Shown: positions 8,474-16,625 of the stretch, piece by piece
Position numbering within the stretch: position 1 is the first letter of the stretch
Layout: the number at the start of each line of letters is the position of its first letter
Assembly (NCBI GenBank): GCA_963785155.1
Contig: CAWAUB010000014.1
Location: 62,001-126,000 of the forward strand
Direction of reading: 5' to 3'
Origin: DASUSH01 sp963785155
GTDB lineage: Bacteria > Actinomycetota > Thermoleophilia > Solirubrobacterales > 70-9
Length of the DNA stretch: 64,000 nucleotides
Notes under the pieces: model-generated
What the model was told of the DNA's origin: nothing
The model's input: the letters and a program-made list of their open reading frames with translations, nothing else
Databases searched by the model: none
Made by a program: the position numbers and the translations under genes

Positions 8474-9175
8474 ATGGACCAAAGCGGAAATCAGCGTTGG
8501 CCTGAAAGCCAGGGGTTCGTGAGGAGCCGGCTCTACGACATCGACGCCTTCCGGGACTCGCCGCTCGAGCTCGCCGCTCGAGCTCGCGGCGTCGCCGAGG
8601 GGCTGGTCAAAGGTGGTGGCGGCGACCTGAGGTCCATGTATCGCGGGAAATGGCGGGGACACGACGTCGCGATATTCGAGTTCATCATCGTGCGGAAGAG
8701 TCTTCCGAGCGTGAGCCTTGGGCTGGGCCATGGGGGCCTTGACGCCAGCCACCGGTCCGAAGAGCCCCACATCTGCGCGACGATCGAGGTCTCAGCGGAC
8801 TTGCCGGCCCTCTCGGTCCAGCGCGAGGGAAAGCTGCAACGCCTCGCGGGCGGGCTCGGTGAGGACGACCTGGAGGTCGGCTCGCCCGACATCGATCGCG
8901 AGCTCAAGATCTCGGCGGCCGACGAGGCGCTGGCGCGCGAGGTTCTCGACGTCGACCTCCTGGAAGGGCTACGGAGCCTCCCCAAGAATGACTGCGACGG
9001 GCTCGAGGCGGGCGGGCGGTTCCTCCTGGCACACCGGTCGGGCCACCACGTGGAGCCCCGCGACCAGCAGTTGGTCGAGCTGGTCGCCGATCTGCGCGAT
9101 CGCTTCGGCGACTCGCTCCTCGCCCGCTACCCGCTCGGCTCCGGCGTGGGACCGGGCTCGGAAGAGCCCTGGTAG
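8474..9175 (+). CDS. Hypothetical protein, 233 residues
   Basis: Start ATG at 8474. The middle section has RGKWRGHDVAIFEFIIVRKS, followed by TIEVSADLPALSVQ and DRELKISAADEALAREVLD. This layout (RG..V.(I/L)F, then a short (F/R)..(F/K)(V/I)...D..(A/L)A..(L/V)L block) occurs in a broad group of uncharacterised actinobacterial proteins. No catalytic motif, signal peptide or transmembrane segment is visible. It is divergent from the unknown gene ending at 7719 and convergent with the MarR gene. No function assigned. Confidence 0.5.
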   Translation: MDQSGNQRWPESQGFVRSRLYDIDAFRDSPLELAARARGVAEGLVKGGGGDLRSMYRGKWRGHDVAIFEFIIVRKSLPSVSLGLGHGGLDASHRSEEPHICATIEVSADLPALSVQREGKLQRLAGGLGEDDLEVGSPDIDRELKISAADEALAREVLDVDLLEGLRSLPKNDCDGLEAGGRFLLAHRSGHHVEPRDQQLVELVADLRDRFGDSLLARYPLGSGVGPGSEEPW

Positions 9176-9188
9176 CGACGACGATGGA

Positions 9189-9650
9189 TCAGTTCCCGCG
9201 GATGCGGTCCGCGTGGCGGCGGCCGATCGCCGTCGTCTCGCGCAGGAACTCGGCGAACGACTCGAGCTCGGCGGCGGTGAAGCGCCTGCTCATCGTCTTC
9301 TGCCAGTCGGCCATCATCGGCCCCCAGATCCGCCTGGCTGCCGCGTAGAAGGCCGGTGTCACCTCGACGAGGACCTTGCGGCGGTCCCCGGGGTCGGCGA
9401 CGCGGCGCAGGTAGCCGGCTCGCTCGAGCCGGTCGATCACGCCGGTCACCGCTCCTGTGGTGAGGCCGGCCTCGGCGGCAAGCTCGCCGGCGGTCATACC
9501 TCCACCGGCCTCGACGATGTTGACGGCGTCGAGATCGGTGCGGTTGATCCCCAGTCGCTGGGCCGCGAGGTTGTCGAAGGCGTTGTCCTGATTCCCGCTC
9601 TCCCGGAAGAGGGCGACCAGCTCGTTCACCTGTTCGGTCTTGTTGCTCAT
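9189..9650 (-). CDS. MarR-family transcriptional regulator
   Basis: 153 residues. The winged-helix core is visible as MTAGELAAEAGLTTGAVTGVIDRLERAGYLRRVADPGDRRKVLVEVT; the DRR-K wing at about residues 93-97 is the family hallmark. Flanking helices would form the dimer interface. MarR proteins usually repress a divergent gene and themselves until a ligand binds. The divergent partner is the VOC protein at 9715, with an inverted repeat between them. Confidence 0.9.
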   Translation of the reverse strand: MSNKTEQVNELVALFRESGNQDNAFDNLAAQRLGINRTDLDAVNIVEAGGGMTAGELAAEAGLTTGAVTGVIDRLERAGYLRRVADPGDRRKVLVEVTPAFYAAARRIWGPMMADWQKTMSRRFTAAELESFAEFLRETTAIGRRHADRIRGN

Positions 9651-9658
9651 AGATCTCT

Positions 9659-9677
9659 TATCTGCTAAGATACTTAG
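9659..9677. promoter_or_regulatory. Inverted repeats, probable MarR operator
   Basis: Two overlapping dyads lie between the divergent MarR and VOC genes: TATCT-GCTA-AGATA (9659-9672) and CTAAG-ATA-CTTAG (9665-9677). The stretch is AT-rich in an otherwise GC-rich region, as expected of a bidirectional promoter and operator. MarR binding is inferred from position. Confidence 0.6.
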
Positions 9678-9714
9678 TAGTTCAGAGAGTCTACCCCACC
9701 AAGGAGGACGTGAG

Positions 9715-10164
9715 ATGAGCGAGATGGAGATGCGGCTGGAACTGATCCCGGTGCCGGTTTCGGACGTGGACCGGGCGAAGGCGTTCTACGAGAAGGCCGG
9801 CTTCAACGCCGACCACGACCACCGCGTCAGCGACGAGATCCGCTTCGTCCAGATGACCCCGCCCGGCTCGAACTGCTCGATCTCGATCGGCACCGGCCTG
9901 AGCAAGATGGAGCCCGGCTCGCTCGAGGGCCTGCAGATGGTGGTCGAGGACGCGGAGGCCTCCCGACAGGACCTGCTCGACCGCGGCGTCGAGGCCAGCG
10001 AGGTCCAGTCCTTCCCCTGGGGCGACTTCGTCTACTTCAGCGATCCCGACGGCAACAGCTGGGCGCTGCAGCAGATCACGAACCCGGACCTCGGGAAGCT
10101 AGGGGGCCCAACTCAACACCTTGGTGCCCTATGCAGGCGGGCGCGAGGCACCGATCATCGGCTC
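9715..10164 (+). CDS. VOC (glyoxalase-fold) protein, stop not seen
   Basis: A strong ribosome site (AAGGAGG, 9701-9707) fixes the ATG at 9715. MRLELIPVPVSDVDRAKAFYEKAGF and YFSDPDGNSWALQQI are the two ends of a vicinal-oxygen-chelate domain with the usual D/E metal-ligand positions. Members are metal-dependent dioxygenases, isomerases, or resistance proteins. The frame does not stop after QQI but runs into the secreted protein at 10165, up to 10653. A TAG at 10100-10102 in another frame suggests a one-base indel removed the true stop. Probably controlled by the divergent MarR protein. Confidence 0.8.
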
Positions 10165-10653
10165 ATGAACAAGATCATGAAATTGACCACGTTGATCGCG
10201 CTCGTCCTGCTTGGGGCCCTCGGGTTCGCCACGACTGCCGGGGCGGCGGCGAAGGGGCCGAAGCTCGTCCAGCTCGACTACTCGGAGACGGACGACGGCC
10301 AGTCCCGCCCGTTTGCCCTCGACGCCTTTCTGTACCGCGCCGAGGCGGTCCGCTTCACCACCCGGTACGCCGGCGAGCGGGCGACCGGGGAGGCCAAATA
10401 CCTCGACCACATCACCGACACCAACATTCACGAGTCCGGTGAGGCGCGTCACCCCTGGTCGCTCATCCGCAAGGGCGACGGCAGGAAGGTCATCGACCTG
10501 ATCGACGACTCGCTTGCCGCTCGCGGAGTGGCGAAGGTGAGGGTCAGGGCGCGCGGGAACGGCCGCCACGAGGACGTCGCCGTGGAGATCCGGCTCGCCG
10601 AGTGCTCCCAGGACCCGCCCTTCTACCCCGTCGGCTGCGAGATCAAGGTCTAG
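10165..10653 (+). CDS. Secreted hypothetical protein
   Basis: ATG at 10165 begins MNKIMKLTTLIALVLLGALG, a classical Sec signal peptide with cleavage likely after FATTAGAAA. The mature part is about 130 residues, contains a Cys pair near the end (AECSQDPPFYPVGCEIKV) and no recognised domain. It is in frame with the upstream VOC gene, so a 312-residue fusion would be called. A cytosolic enzyme fused ahead of a signal peptide makes no sense, so I treat this as a separate gene. Confidence 0.6.
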   Translation: MNKIMKLTTLIALVLLGALGFATTAGAAAKGPKLVQLDYSETDDGQSRPFALDAFLYRAEAVRFTTRYAGERATGEAKYLDHITDTNIHESGEARHPWSLIRKGDGRKVIDLIDDSLAARGVAKVRVRARGNGRHEDVAVEIRLAECSQDPPFYPVGCEIKV

Positions 10654-10662
10654 AGCGGACCG

Positions 10663-11580
10663 TCAATCGTCGGCCCAGCGGAACGGGCCGTCGATGGTCG
10701 GCTCCAGCGGCAGGCGCTCGGCGAGCCAGCCGAAGCGCTCGCTCTCCGGATCGAGCGGAGGCAGAACCTCGGTCAGGAAGCCGGGAAGGTGAGCCCACTT
10801 GTGCAGGTGGACGTGGACGAGGTCGTCGAGATCGAGGGCCTGCATCTCGTCCGGCAGGAAGCGGCGCTTGGGCAGCGGGTAGTTGTAGGGATCGGGCAGC
10901 TCCCAGACGCGGTCGTGGTGGTCGGCGGTGATGCCGGACCAGGCGAGCTGCTCCATCAGGACGGGCTTGCGGAAGACGATGTCCTTGGCGAAGAGGCGCT
11001 CGAGCGCCTCCTCCCAGGTCACGAACAGGCCGGCCTCGCGCCGGGCGGCGACGAGCCCGGTGTTCCAGTAGGCGCGGATCCGCTTACGGTCGACGACCGA
11101 GGTGACCCACGGCTCCGAGCGGACGCCGAGCTCGTCGTAGAGCCGCTGCCAGTAGCGCTCGTTCCGCTTGCCCGGGCCCTTCTGGCCGCCTGCGCGGCTC
11201 GAGCCCACCGGCTTCGAGGCCGCGATCCAGTCGCCCTCGACGAGCTCGCGCGGCTCGTTCAGGAAGACCGTGTCGGTGTCGGAGAAGCAGAGGGTGTCGA
11301 ACTCCAGCTCGCGCTCGGCCCAGGCGCAGACGTAGACCTTGTTGAGGACCGGCGGATCGCGACGGCGGCCGGTGAGGTCGAGCTCGACGTGCGTGGCGCC
11401 GAGCTCCGCGAGCCGTTCGATCGTCTCCGCGGGCGGCGCGTCGTCGGGGCTCGTGAAGGCGTAGACCGGCGTTTCCGCCAGCCCTCCGCCCCACCGGCGC
11501 AGCGACTCGACGAACAGGCCGGACTGGGCCGCGAGGTTTCCCTCGGCGACCCGGATCAGGAAGGCGAGCGGCTCGCTCAT
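10663..11580 (-). CDS. GT-A-like glycosyltransferase (hypothetical acceptor)
   Basis: 305 residues from ATG 11580, which overlaps the upstream sulfotransferase stop (ATGA). The start MSEPLAFLIRVAEGNLAAQS and the conserved SDTDTVFLNEP with a DxD triad near residue 100 point to a nucleotide-diphospho-sugar-transferase fold. NTGLVAARREAGLF near residue 180 is typical of GT-A enzymes that check a bound acceptor. The open frame extends upstream to 11892, but that part is a shadow of the sulfotransferase. Coupling to a sulfotransferase suggests the two act on the same glycan. Confidence 0.75.
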   Translation of the reverse strand: MSEPLAFLIRVAEGNLAAQSGLFVESLRRWGGGLAETPVYAFTSPDDAPPAETIERLAELGATHVELDLTGRRRDPPVLNKVYVCAWAERELEFDTLCFSDTDTVFLNEPRELVEGDWIAASKPVGSSRAGGQKGPGKRNERYWQRLYDELGVRSEPWVTSVVDRKRIRAYWNTGLVAARREAGLFVTWEEALERLFAKDIVFRKPVLMEQLAWSGITADHHDRVWELPDPYNYPLPKRRFLPDEMQALDLDDLVHVHLHKWAHLPGFLTEVLPPLDPESERFGWLAERLPLEPTIDGPFRWADD

Positions 11581-12398
11581 CCCTTGAAATTCGGCCAGCG
11601 CTCGAGCTCGATCTCGGGGCAGAGCTCGGCCGTGCGGCGGACGTCGTCGGCGAGCAGCTCGACGAGCTCCTCGCGCATCGCGTCGGGCAAATCCGGCTTT
11701 GGCTTGGGGTCGCGCTCGCGGCTCATCGTTCCCGGCAGCTCGGCGAACGGCTCGATCTCGAGGAACTCGCAGGTGCGGGCCATCTGTGCGAGCGGCTCGT
11801 CGCGGCAGCGCTCGAACTGCTGGACCAGGACGCGCTCGCGCGGGAAGAGGTCGAAGAGGCGGCGGAGCTGCTCGAAGTAGAAGCCGCGCCAAACCGCGTC
11901 GGAGAGCTGGACGAGCCGGATCGGCTCTCCCGCCTCATCCGCCAGGCGAACGGCGCGCGCGGTGCCCGAGCGCCAGCGCTCGATCGGATCACGCAGAAGA
12001 ACGAGAATCTTGGCCTCCGGCGCGGCCTGCGCGAGCAGGCGCAGGGACCAGAAGTCGTGCATGTAGCGCGGGGTCCATTCGCCGGTGATCGAGCCCTCGG
12101 GCTTCGGGAAGAGCTCCGCGTAGCGATCGGCGAGGTCGGCCGGAACCTCGCCGTCCCAGAAGCGGTTGAAGTAGTGAAGCTCCTTGCGCCTCCCCTTCGG
12201 GCGCACGACGTGGTCGTGGGCCTCGAGGCCCCGATACCACCAGGTCGTGCCGGCGCGCTGCGCGCCGACGCCGACGAAGTCGGGCGGGCCGGTGTGCCAG
12301 CCCTCGGGGACCTCGGGTGGCTCGAGCGGCTGCGCCCAGCGAGGCAGCCGCTTCTCGTCGGAGCCGGCATCGCTGTCGCGTGATCGGAAAAGGCTCAA
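11577..12398 (-). CDS. Sulfotransferase (Sulfotransfer_1-like)
   Basis: 273 residues. DFVGVGAQRAGTTWWYRGL holds the PAPS 5'-phosphosulfate loop, and ILVLLRDPIERWRSGTARAV the 3'-phosphate motif with the R..(S) pair. The pattern resembles heparan-sulfate-type sulfotransferases (KELHYFNR, GEWTPRYM) more than the tandem genes nearby. Its stop overlaps the GT-A gene start, forming a two-gene minus-strand unit. Substrate unknown; a glycan is plausible. Confidence 0.85.
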   Translation of the reverse strand: MSLFRSRDSDAGSDEKRLPRWAQPLEPPEVPEGWHTGPPDFVGVGAQRAGTTWWYRGLEAHDHVVRPKGRRKELHYFNRFWDGEVPADLADRYAELFPKPEGSITGEWTPRYMHDFWSLRLLAQAAPEAKILVLLRDPIERWRSGTARAVRLADEAGEPIRLVQLSDAVWRGFYFEQLRRLFDLFPRERVLVQQFERCRDEPLAQMARTCEFLEIEPFAELPGTMSRERDPKPKPDLPDAMREELVELLADDVRRTAELCPEIELERWPNFKG

Positions 12399-12419
12399 GG
12401 CTGCGAGAGTCTAGGAACG

Positions 12420-13358
12420 ATGCCCCTCTCCGACCGCTTCCGATCGATCCTGCGCCCGCCCGAGGAGCCCGACCAGCCGCCGGCGCCGTTCGTCGTCGGC
12501 GTCGCTCGCTCCGGCACGACCCTGCTCCGCCTGATGCTCGACGCCCATCCCGAGCTGGCGATCCCGCCCGAGACCCACTTCATCCCGAAGCTGGCGAAGG
12601 CGATGGGCGAGCTGCCGAAGTCTGTCGGCGAGGGCGAGATGCGCCGCCGCGCGCACGACGTGATCACCGGGCACCGGCGATGGCCTGACTTCGGACTCGA
12701 CGCGGACGAGCTCGACCGCCGCTTCGACCACACCGAGCCCTTCAACACGACGAACGCCCTGCGAACCTTCTACGGCCTCTACGCGGAGAAGCAGGGGAAG
12801 CCGCGGTGGGGCGACAAATCCCCTTCCTACGTGCGCCGGATGCGCCGCGTCCACGCGGTGCTCCCGGAAGCGCGCTTCGTCCACCTGATCCGCGACGGCC
12901 GCGACGTCGCCCTCTCGCAGCTGGAGGTCCATCACGGCAACGACGAGGTTGCGGACGCTGCAACCGAGTGGGTCGAAGGGATCGAGAAGGCTCGAAAGAT
13001 CGGCGACCGGATCCCCGACGAGTACCTGGAGGTCCGCTACGAGGACCTGGTGGCCGATCCTGAGCCGGTCCTCCGCCGGGTCTGCGACGTGATCGACCTC
13101 GAGTTCGACCCGGCCATGCTCGAGTACCACCGGTCTGCCGACGAGCGCATGTCGGAGACGGTGCGGGATCTCAGCCGCGGCGACGATTCAGCGGTCACCG
13201 CCGAGCAACGCGCGGCCCAGCACGCCAACGTCTCGAAGCCACCACAGACCGACCGCGCCGGCCGCTGGCGCAAGGACATGACGCCCGAGCAGGTGGCCGC
13301 CTTCGAGGCGGTCGCGGGCGATCTCCTGACCGACCTCGGCTACGAGCTCTCGGGCTGA
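12420..13358 (+). CDS. Single-domain sulfotransferase
   Basis: 312 residues, a close relative of the domains in the two fusions: PFVVGVARSGTTLLRLMLDAHPELAIPPETHF (loop near residue 25), RWGDKSPSYV, FVHLIRDGRDVALSQ, VRYEDLVAD and the C-terminal GRWRKDMTPEQ. It probably represents the unduplicated ancestor type. It is divergent from the GT-A/sulfotransferase pair with 21 bp between start codons, and 97 bp upstream of the sulfatase operon. Confidence 0.9.
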   Translation: MPLSDRFRSILRPPEEPDQPPAPFVVGVARSGTTLLRLMLDAHPELAIPPETHFIPKLAKAMGELPKSVGEGEMRRRAHDVITGHRRWPDFGLDADELDRRFDHTEPFNTTNALRTFYGLYAEKQGKPRWGDKSPSYVRRMRRVHAVLPEARFVHLIRDGRDVALSQLEVHHGNDEVADAATEWVEGIEKARKIGDRIPDEYLEVRYEDLVADPEPVLRRVCDVIDLEFDPAMLEYHRSADERMSETVRDLSRGDDSAVTAEQRAAQHANVSKPPQTDRAGRWRKDMTPEQVAAFEAVAGDLLTDLGYELSG

Positions 13359-13380
13359 GGCGACGGGCGCTCGCCACGCC

Positions 13381-13410
13381 TAAGGCACGCTTAAGGCTCT
13401 GCTCTAGAAT
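13381..13410 (+). promoter_or_regulatory. Possible promoter of the sulfatase operon
   Basis: The 97-bp gap before the first sulfatase contains TAAGGC twice (13381-13386 and 13392-13397) and a -10-like TAGAAT at 13405-13410. No convincing -35 box is seen. The direct repeats could be an activator or repressor site. Offered with low confidence; it is the only plausible promoter region for the five-gene operon. Confidence 0.3.
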
Positions 13411-13455
13411 CCTCGCCTTCGGCGTCGCTGACGCACGGCGTGGGCCAGGGAGATC

Positions 13456-15039
13456 ATGTCCAGCCGAGCCAAGGCGGCGCTTCGCGTGTTCTTTGACTCG
13501 ATGCCGAGCCGTGGGACTAAAAGCAAGCTGTTCGTCGCCGCGGTGCTCGCGACCATGCTCGCCGCCGGTTCGCTTGCGCTGCCCGCATCGGGGCAGAACG
13601 CCGGAGGCGGAGGGGACTCCCAGCCGAACTTCCTGGTCGTCGTCACGGACGACCAGACGCTCGAGCAGATGCGCGCCCTGCCGAAGACCGAGCGGCTGGT
13701 CGGACGCAAGGGGACGACCTTCTCCGACGCGATCGTCACCACCCCGCACTGCTGCCCGTCGCGCGCGAGCTACCTGACCGGCCAGTACGCCCACAACCAC
13801 GGGATCCTCTCCAACAAGCACGGCTACCCCGCCTTCGTCGATCCTGGCAACGTTCTCCCCGTCTGGCTCCAGCGCGAGGGCTACACCACCGCTCACCTGG
13901 GCAAGTTCCTGAACGGGTACGAGAAGGAGATCGGCCCGATCAGCGAGGTCGCCCCGGGCTGGGACGAGTGGGCGACATTGCTGAAGCCGCGCCGCTACCT
14001 GGATTACGACCTCCAGGTGAACGGCGACAGCGTCAGCTACGGAGAGGACAGGAGCGATTACCTGACCTCGGTCTTGAGCGATCGGGCGAAACGGCTGATC
14101 GGCGACCTCGCGCCGGCCGAGAAGCCCTTCTACATGCAGGTCGACTACTACGCACCGCACTCGGGCGCGGGCGACCTCTCCGGCGAGTGCAAGGACTACG
14201 CCGCCTCCGAGCCCGCCGGCTGGGAGCGCTACGGCGACAATCCTCTGCCCGACCCGAAGTCGTTCAACGAGAAGGAGATCGAGGACAAGCCGATCTTCGT
14301 CCAGCGACACGACCGGCTCGGCAAGGGCACCAAGCACCGCATTCGCAACGCGTACCGCTGCGCGCTCGCCTCGCTCGACAGCGTCGATGCAGGCGTGAAG
14401 GAGCTGATGAACGAGCTCGAGGACGCCGACGCGCTCGAGGACACGGTCGTCATCTTCACCTCCGACAACGGCTACTTCTATGGCGAGCACCGCATCCCGG
14501 GCTCGAAGACGCTGCCCTACGAGGAGACCATCCACGTCCCCCTGCTGATCCGCATGCCCGAGTCGCTTCAGGGCGCCGACCGGGTTCGCAACGTCGGCGA
14601 GCAGGTCGCCAACATCGACCTCGCGCCCACGATCCTCGACCTGGCCGGCGGTGAGCCGTGCGATGCGTCGAGCTGCCGGGCGATGGACGGCCGCTCCCTC
14701 GTGCCGCTCCTGCAGGGCCGCAACGGCTTCCCCGACGACCGCGCGCTCGTCGTCGAGTTGACCCAGGGCAAGGACAAGGTGAAGCCCACGCTCAGCTGCA
14801 GCTATCAGGGCGTCCGCACCTCGCGCGAGATCTACGTCGAGCACACGAGCATCCCGCGGCCGAGCGATCGGATCTGCCGCCCCGACCTCGAGGTGGAGCA
14901 CTACGACCTGAACTCCGACCCCTTCGAGCTCGAGAACCTCGGCGAGGACTCGACGCTCGCGTCGCGCCTGGCCGCCCTGCGCGCCTGCTCCGGCATCGCC
15001 GGGCCGCGATCCCGCCCCGGCATCGGGGGCCTACTGTGA
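13456..15039 (+). CDS. Secreted sulfatase 1 (formylglycine type)
   Basis: 527 residues. AGGGAGA precedes the ATG. The signal peptide follows an N-terminal basic stretch (hydrophobic region about residues 25-42, ending PASGQ). Metal-site Asp pair in VVTDDQT; the formylglycine motif C-x-P-S-R is in TTPHCCPSRASYLTGQYAHNHG (about residue 98); the distal metal site is FTSDNGYFYGEHRIPGS. The sequence around the active site resembles N-acetylglucosamine-6-sulfatase/Sulf enzymes, so a sulfated amino sugar is a possible substrate (inference). First gene of a five-sulfatase operon. Confidence 0.9.
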   Translation: MSSRAKAALRVFFDSMPSRGTKSKLFVAAVLATMLAAGSLALPASGQNAGGGGDSQPNFLVVVTDDQTLEQMRALPKTERLVGRKGTTFSDAIVTTPHCCPSRASYLTGQYAHNHGILSNKHGYPAFVDPGNVLPVWLQREGYTTAHLGKFLNGYEKEIGPISEVAPGWDEWATLLKPRRYLDYDLQVNGDSVSYGEDRSDYLTSVLSDRAKRLIGDLAPAEKPFYMQVDYYAPHSGAGDLSGECKDYAASEPAGWERYGDNPLPDPKSFNEKEIEDKPIFVQRHDRLGKGTKHRIRNAYRCALASLDSVDAGVKELMNELEDADALEDTVVIFTSDNGYFYGEHRIPGSKTLPYEETIHVPLLIRMPESLQGADRVRNVGEQVANIDLAPTILDLAGGEPCDASSCRAMDGRSLVPLLQGRNGFPDDRALVVELTQGKDKVKPTLSCSYQGVRTSREIYVEHTSIPRPSDRICRPDLEVEHYDLNSDPFELENLGEDSTLASRLAALRACSGIAGPRSRPGIGGLL

Positions 15040-16625
15040 GTAGGCGCCGTCCGATCGGGCTATTTGCCGCGGCTCTCTTCGCCCTCGCCCTCCTCCAGGC
15101 CGCGCCCGCGCTGGCCGCCGACGACAAGCGCCAGTCGCTCGAGGAGAAGCCGAACATCGTCATGGTCGTCACCGACGACCAGACGCTCTCGATGATGAAC
15201 GACCGCACGATGCCGGAGACCCTGACCCGCATCGGCGCGGAGGGGACGACCTTCACCAACGCGATCGCGACGACGCCGCTCTGCTGCCCGTCGCGCGCCT
15301 CGATGTTGACCGGCCAGTACGGGCACAACAACGGGGTGCTCGACAACAAGTACCGGCTGCTCAACAAGAAGCGAAACATCCTCCCGGTCTGGATGCGCGC
15401 AGCGGGCTACACCACGATCCATGTGGGCCGTTACCTGAACGGCTACGAGCGGGTGGCCCGGGCCCGGACGCGCCCCGGGCCGGGCTGGGATCAGTGGCAC
15501 TCGCTGATCAAGCCACGCCGCTACTACGGCTACACCCTCTCCGTCAACGGCGGGACCCGTCCCTACACGAACGCCCCCGCCGACTACCTGACCTCCGTCC
15601 TGGCCGAGCGCTCGGTGCAGATGATCAACCGCTTCGGCCCGCAGTCGAAGCCCTTCTACCTCCAGCTCGACCACCTGGCGCCGCACACCTCCGGCGGCGA
15701 GGAGAACGGCGGCGGCTGCCTCGGGGCTGCGATCCCCGGGCCCGCCGACGAGAACGCCTTCGACAACGAGCCGCTACCGCGGCTGCCGAATTTCGACGAG
15801 TCCGACGTAGAGGACAAGCCGTCGTTCATCCGCAACCTGCCGCGACTCGATGACGACCAGGTGCAGAACCTGCAGCGCCGCTACCGGTGCGCGATGGCCT
15901 CGCTGCGCGAGGTCGACCGTTCGATCGCCGCGATCGACGAGGCCCTCCGCGCTGTCGGCGAGAAGAAGCGGACGGTCTTCATCTTCCTCTCCGACAACGG
16001 CTACTACTACGGCGAGCACCGGATCCCGAACTCGAAGAACTACGCCTACTCCGAGGCGTACCGCCTGCCGCTCCTGATCCGGGCGCCGCGCAAGTACCTC
16101 GGCGCGCAGGCTCCGAGCGAGGTGACCGAGCCGGTCGCGAACATCGACCTCGCGCCGACGATCCTCGGCTTCGCCGATACGGACGCCTGCAAGAAGCCCG
16201 GCGGCCACCGCTGCCGGGTGATGGACGGCCGCTCGCTGATCCCGCTTCTGCGCGGCGACGAGGGGCGCTTTCCAAACGACCGCGCCCTTGGCGTCGAGCT
16301 GAACCGAGGCCAGGGCGTCTCCGTCGAGGACGACGGCAGCGGCACCTGCGCCTACCAGGGCGTCTACGCCCCCGGATACCTCTACGTCGAGCACACCGCG
16401 GCGCTCGACCCGACCCTCGCGACCTGCGTCCCGATCGACGAGAAGGAGCTCTACGACCTGACCGCTGACCCGTTCCAGATGGCGAGCCAGGCGACGCAAA
16501 CCTCTAGCCTGCTGCCGCCCTCCGCCCTCCAGGTCGAGCTCGCCACGAGGCTGGCACGCCTGCGGGACTGCGCCGGGATCGCGGGCCGCGACCGCCACCA
16601 GGACGGAAGGCCCTTCTGCGAATGA
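15036..16625 (+). CDS. Secreted sulfatase 2
   Basis: 529 residues from a GTG that overlaps the previous stop (GTGA). Signal peptide VSRRRPIGLFAAALFALALL..., cleaved near ALAADDK. Active-site motif TTPLCCPSRASMLTGQYGHNNG; metal residues VVTDDQT and LSDNGYYYGEHRIPNS. A C-terminal block ELYDLTADPFQ is conserved in all five paralogs. Like sulfatase 1, it needs a formylglycine-generating enzyme, which is not in this window. Confidence 0.9.
   Translation: MSRRRPIGLFAAALFALALLQAAPALAADDKRQSLEEKPNIVMVVTDDQTLSMMNDRTMPETLTRIGAEGTTFTNAIATTPLCCPSRASMLTGQYGHNNGVLDNKYRLLNKKRNILPVWMRAAGYTTIHVGRYLNGYERVARARTRPGPGWDQWHSLIKPRRYYGYTLSVNGGTRPYTNAPADYLTSVLAERSVQMINRFGPQSKPFYLQLDHLAPHTSGGEENGGGCLGAAIPGPADENAFDNEPLPRLPNFDESDVEDKPSFIRNLPRLDDDQVQNLQRRYRCAMASLREVDRSIAAIDEALRAVGEKKRTVFIFLSDNGYYYGEHRIPNSKNYAYSEAYRLPLLIRAPRKYLGAQAPSEVTEPVANIDLAPTILGFADTDACKKPGGHRCRVMDGRSLIPLLRGDEGRFPNDRALGVELNRGQGVSVEDDGSGTCAYQGVYAPGYLYVEHTAALDPTLATCVPIDEKELYDLTADPFQMASQATQTSSLLPPSALQVELATRLARLRDCAGIAGRDRHQDGRPFCE

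Noticed and set aside
10663..11892. 409-residue start for the GT-A gene
   Set aside because: The first 104 residues are an Arg/Ala-rich shadow of the overlapping sulfotransferase. ATG 11580 gives an ATGA overlap and a normal protein start.
13195..14901. Long antisense frames (over 500 codons) opposite the sulfatases and other genes
   Set aside because: They follow from high GC third positions; they have no domains, no ribosome sites and repetitive Arg/Ala/Val-rich composition.
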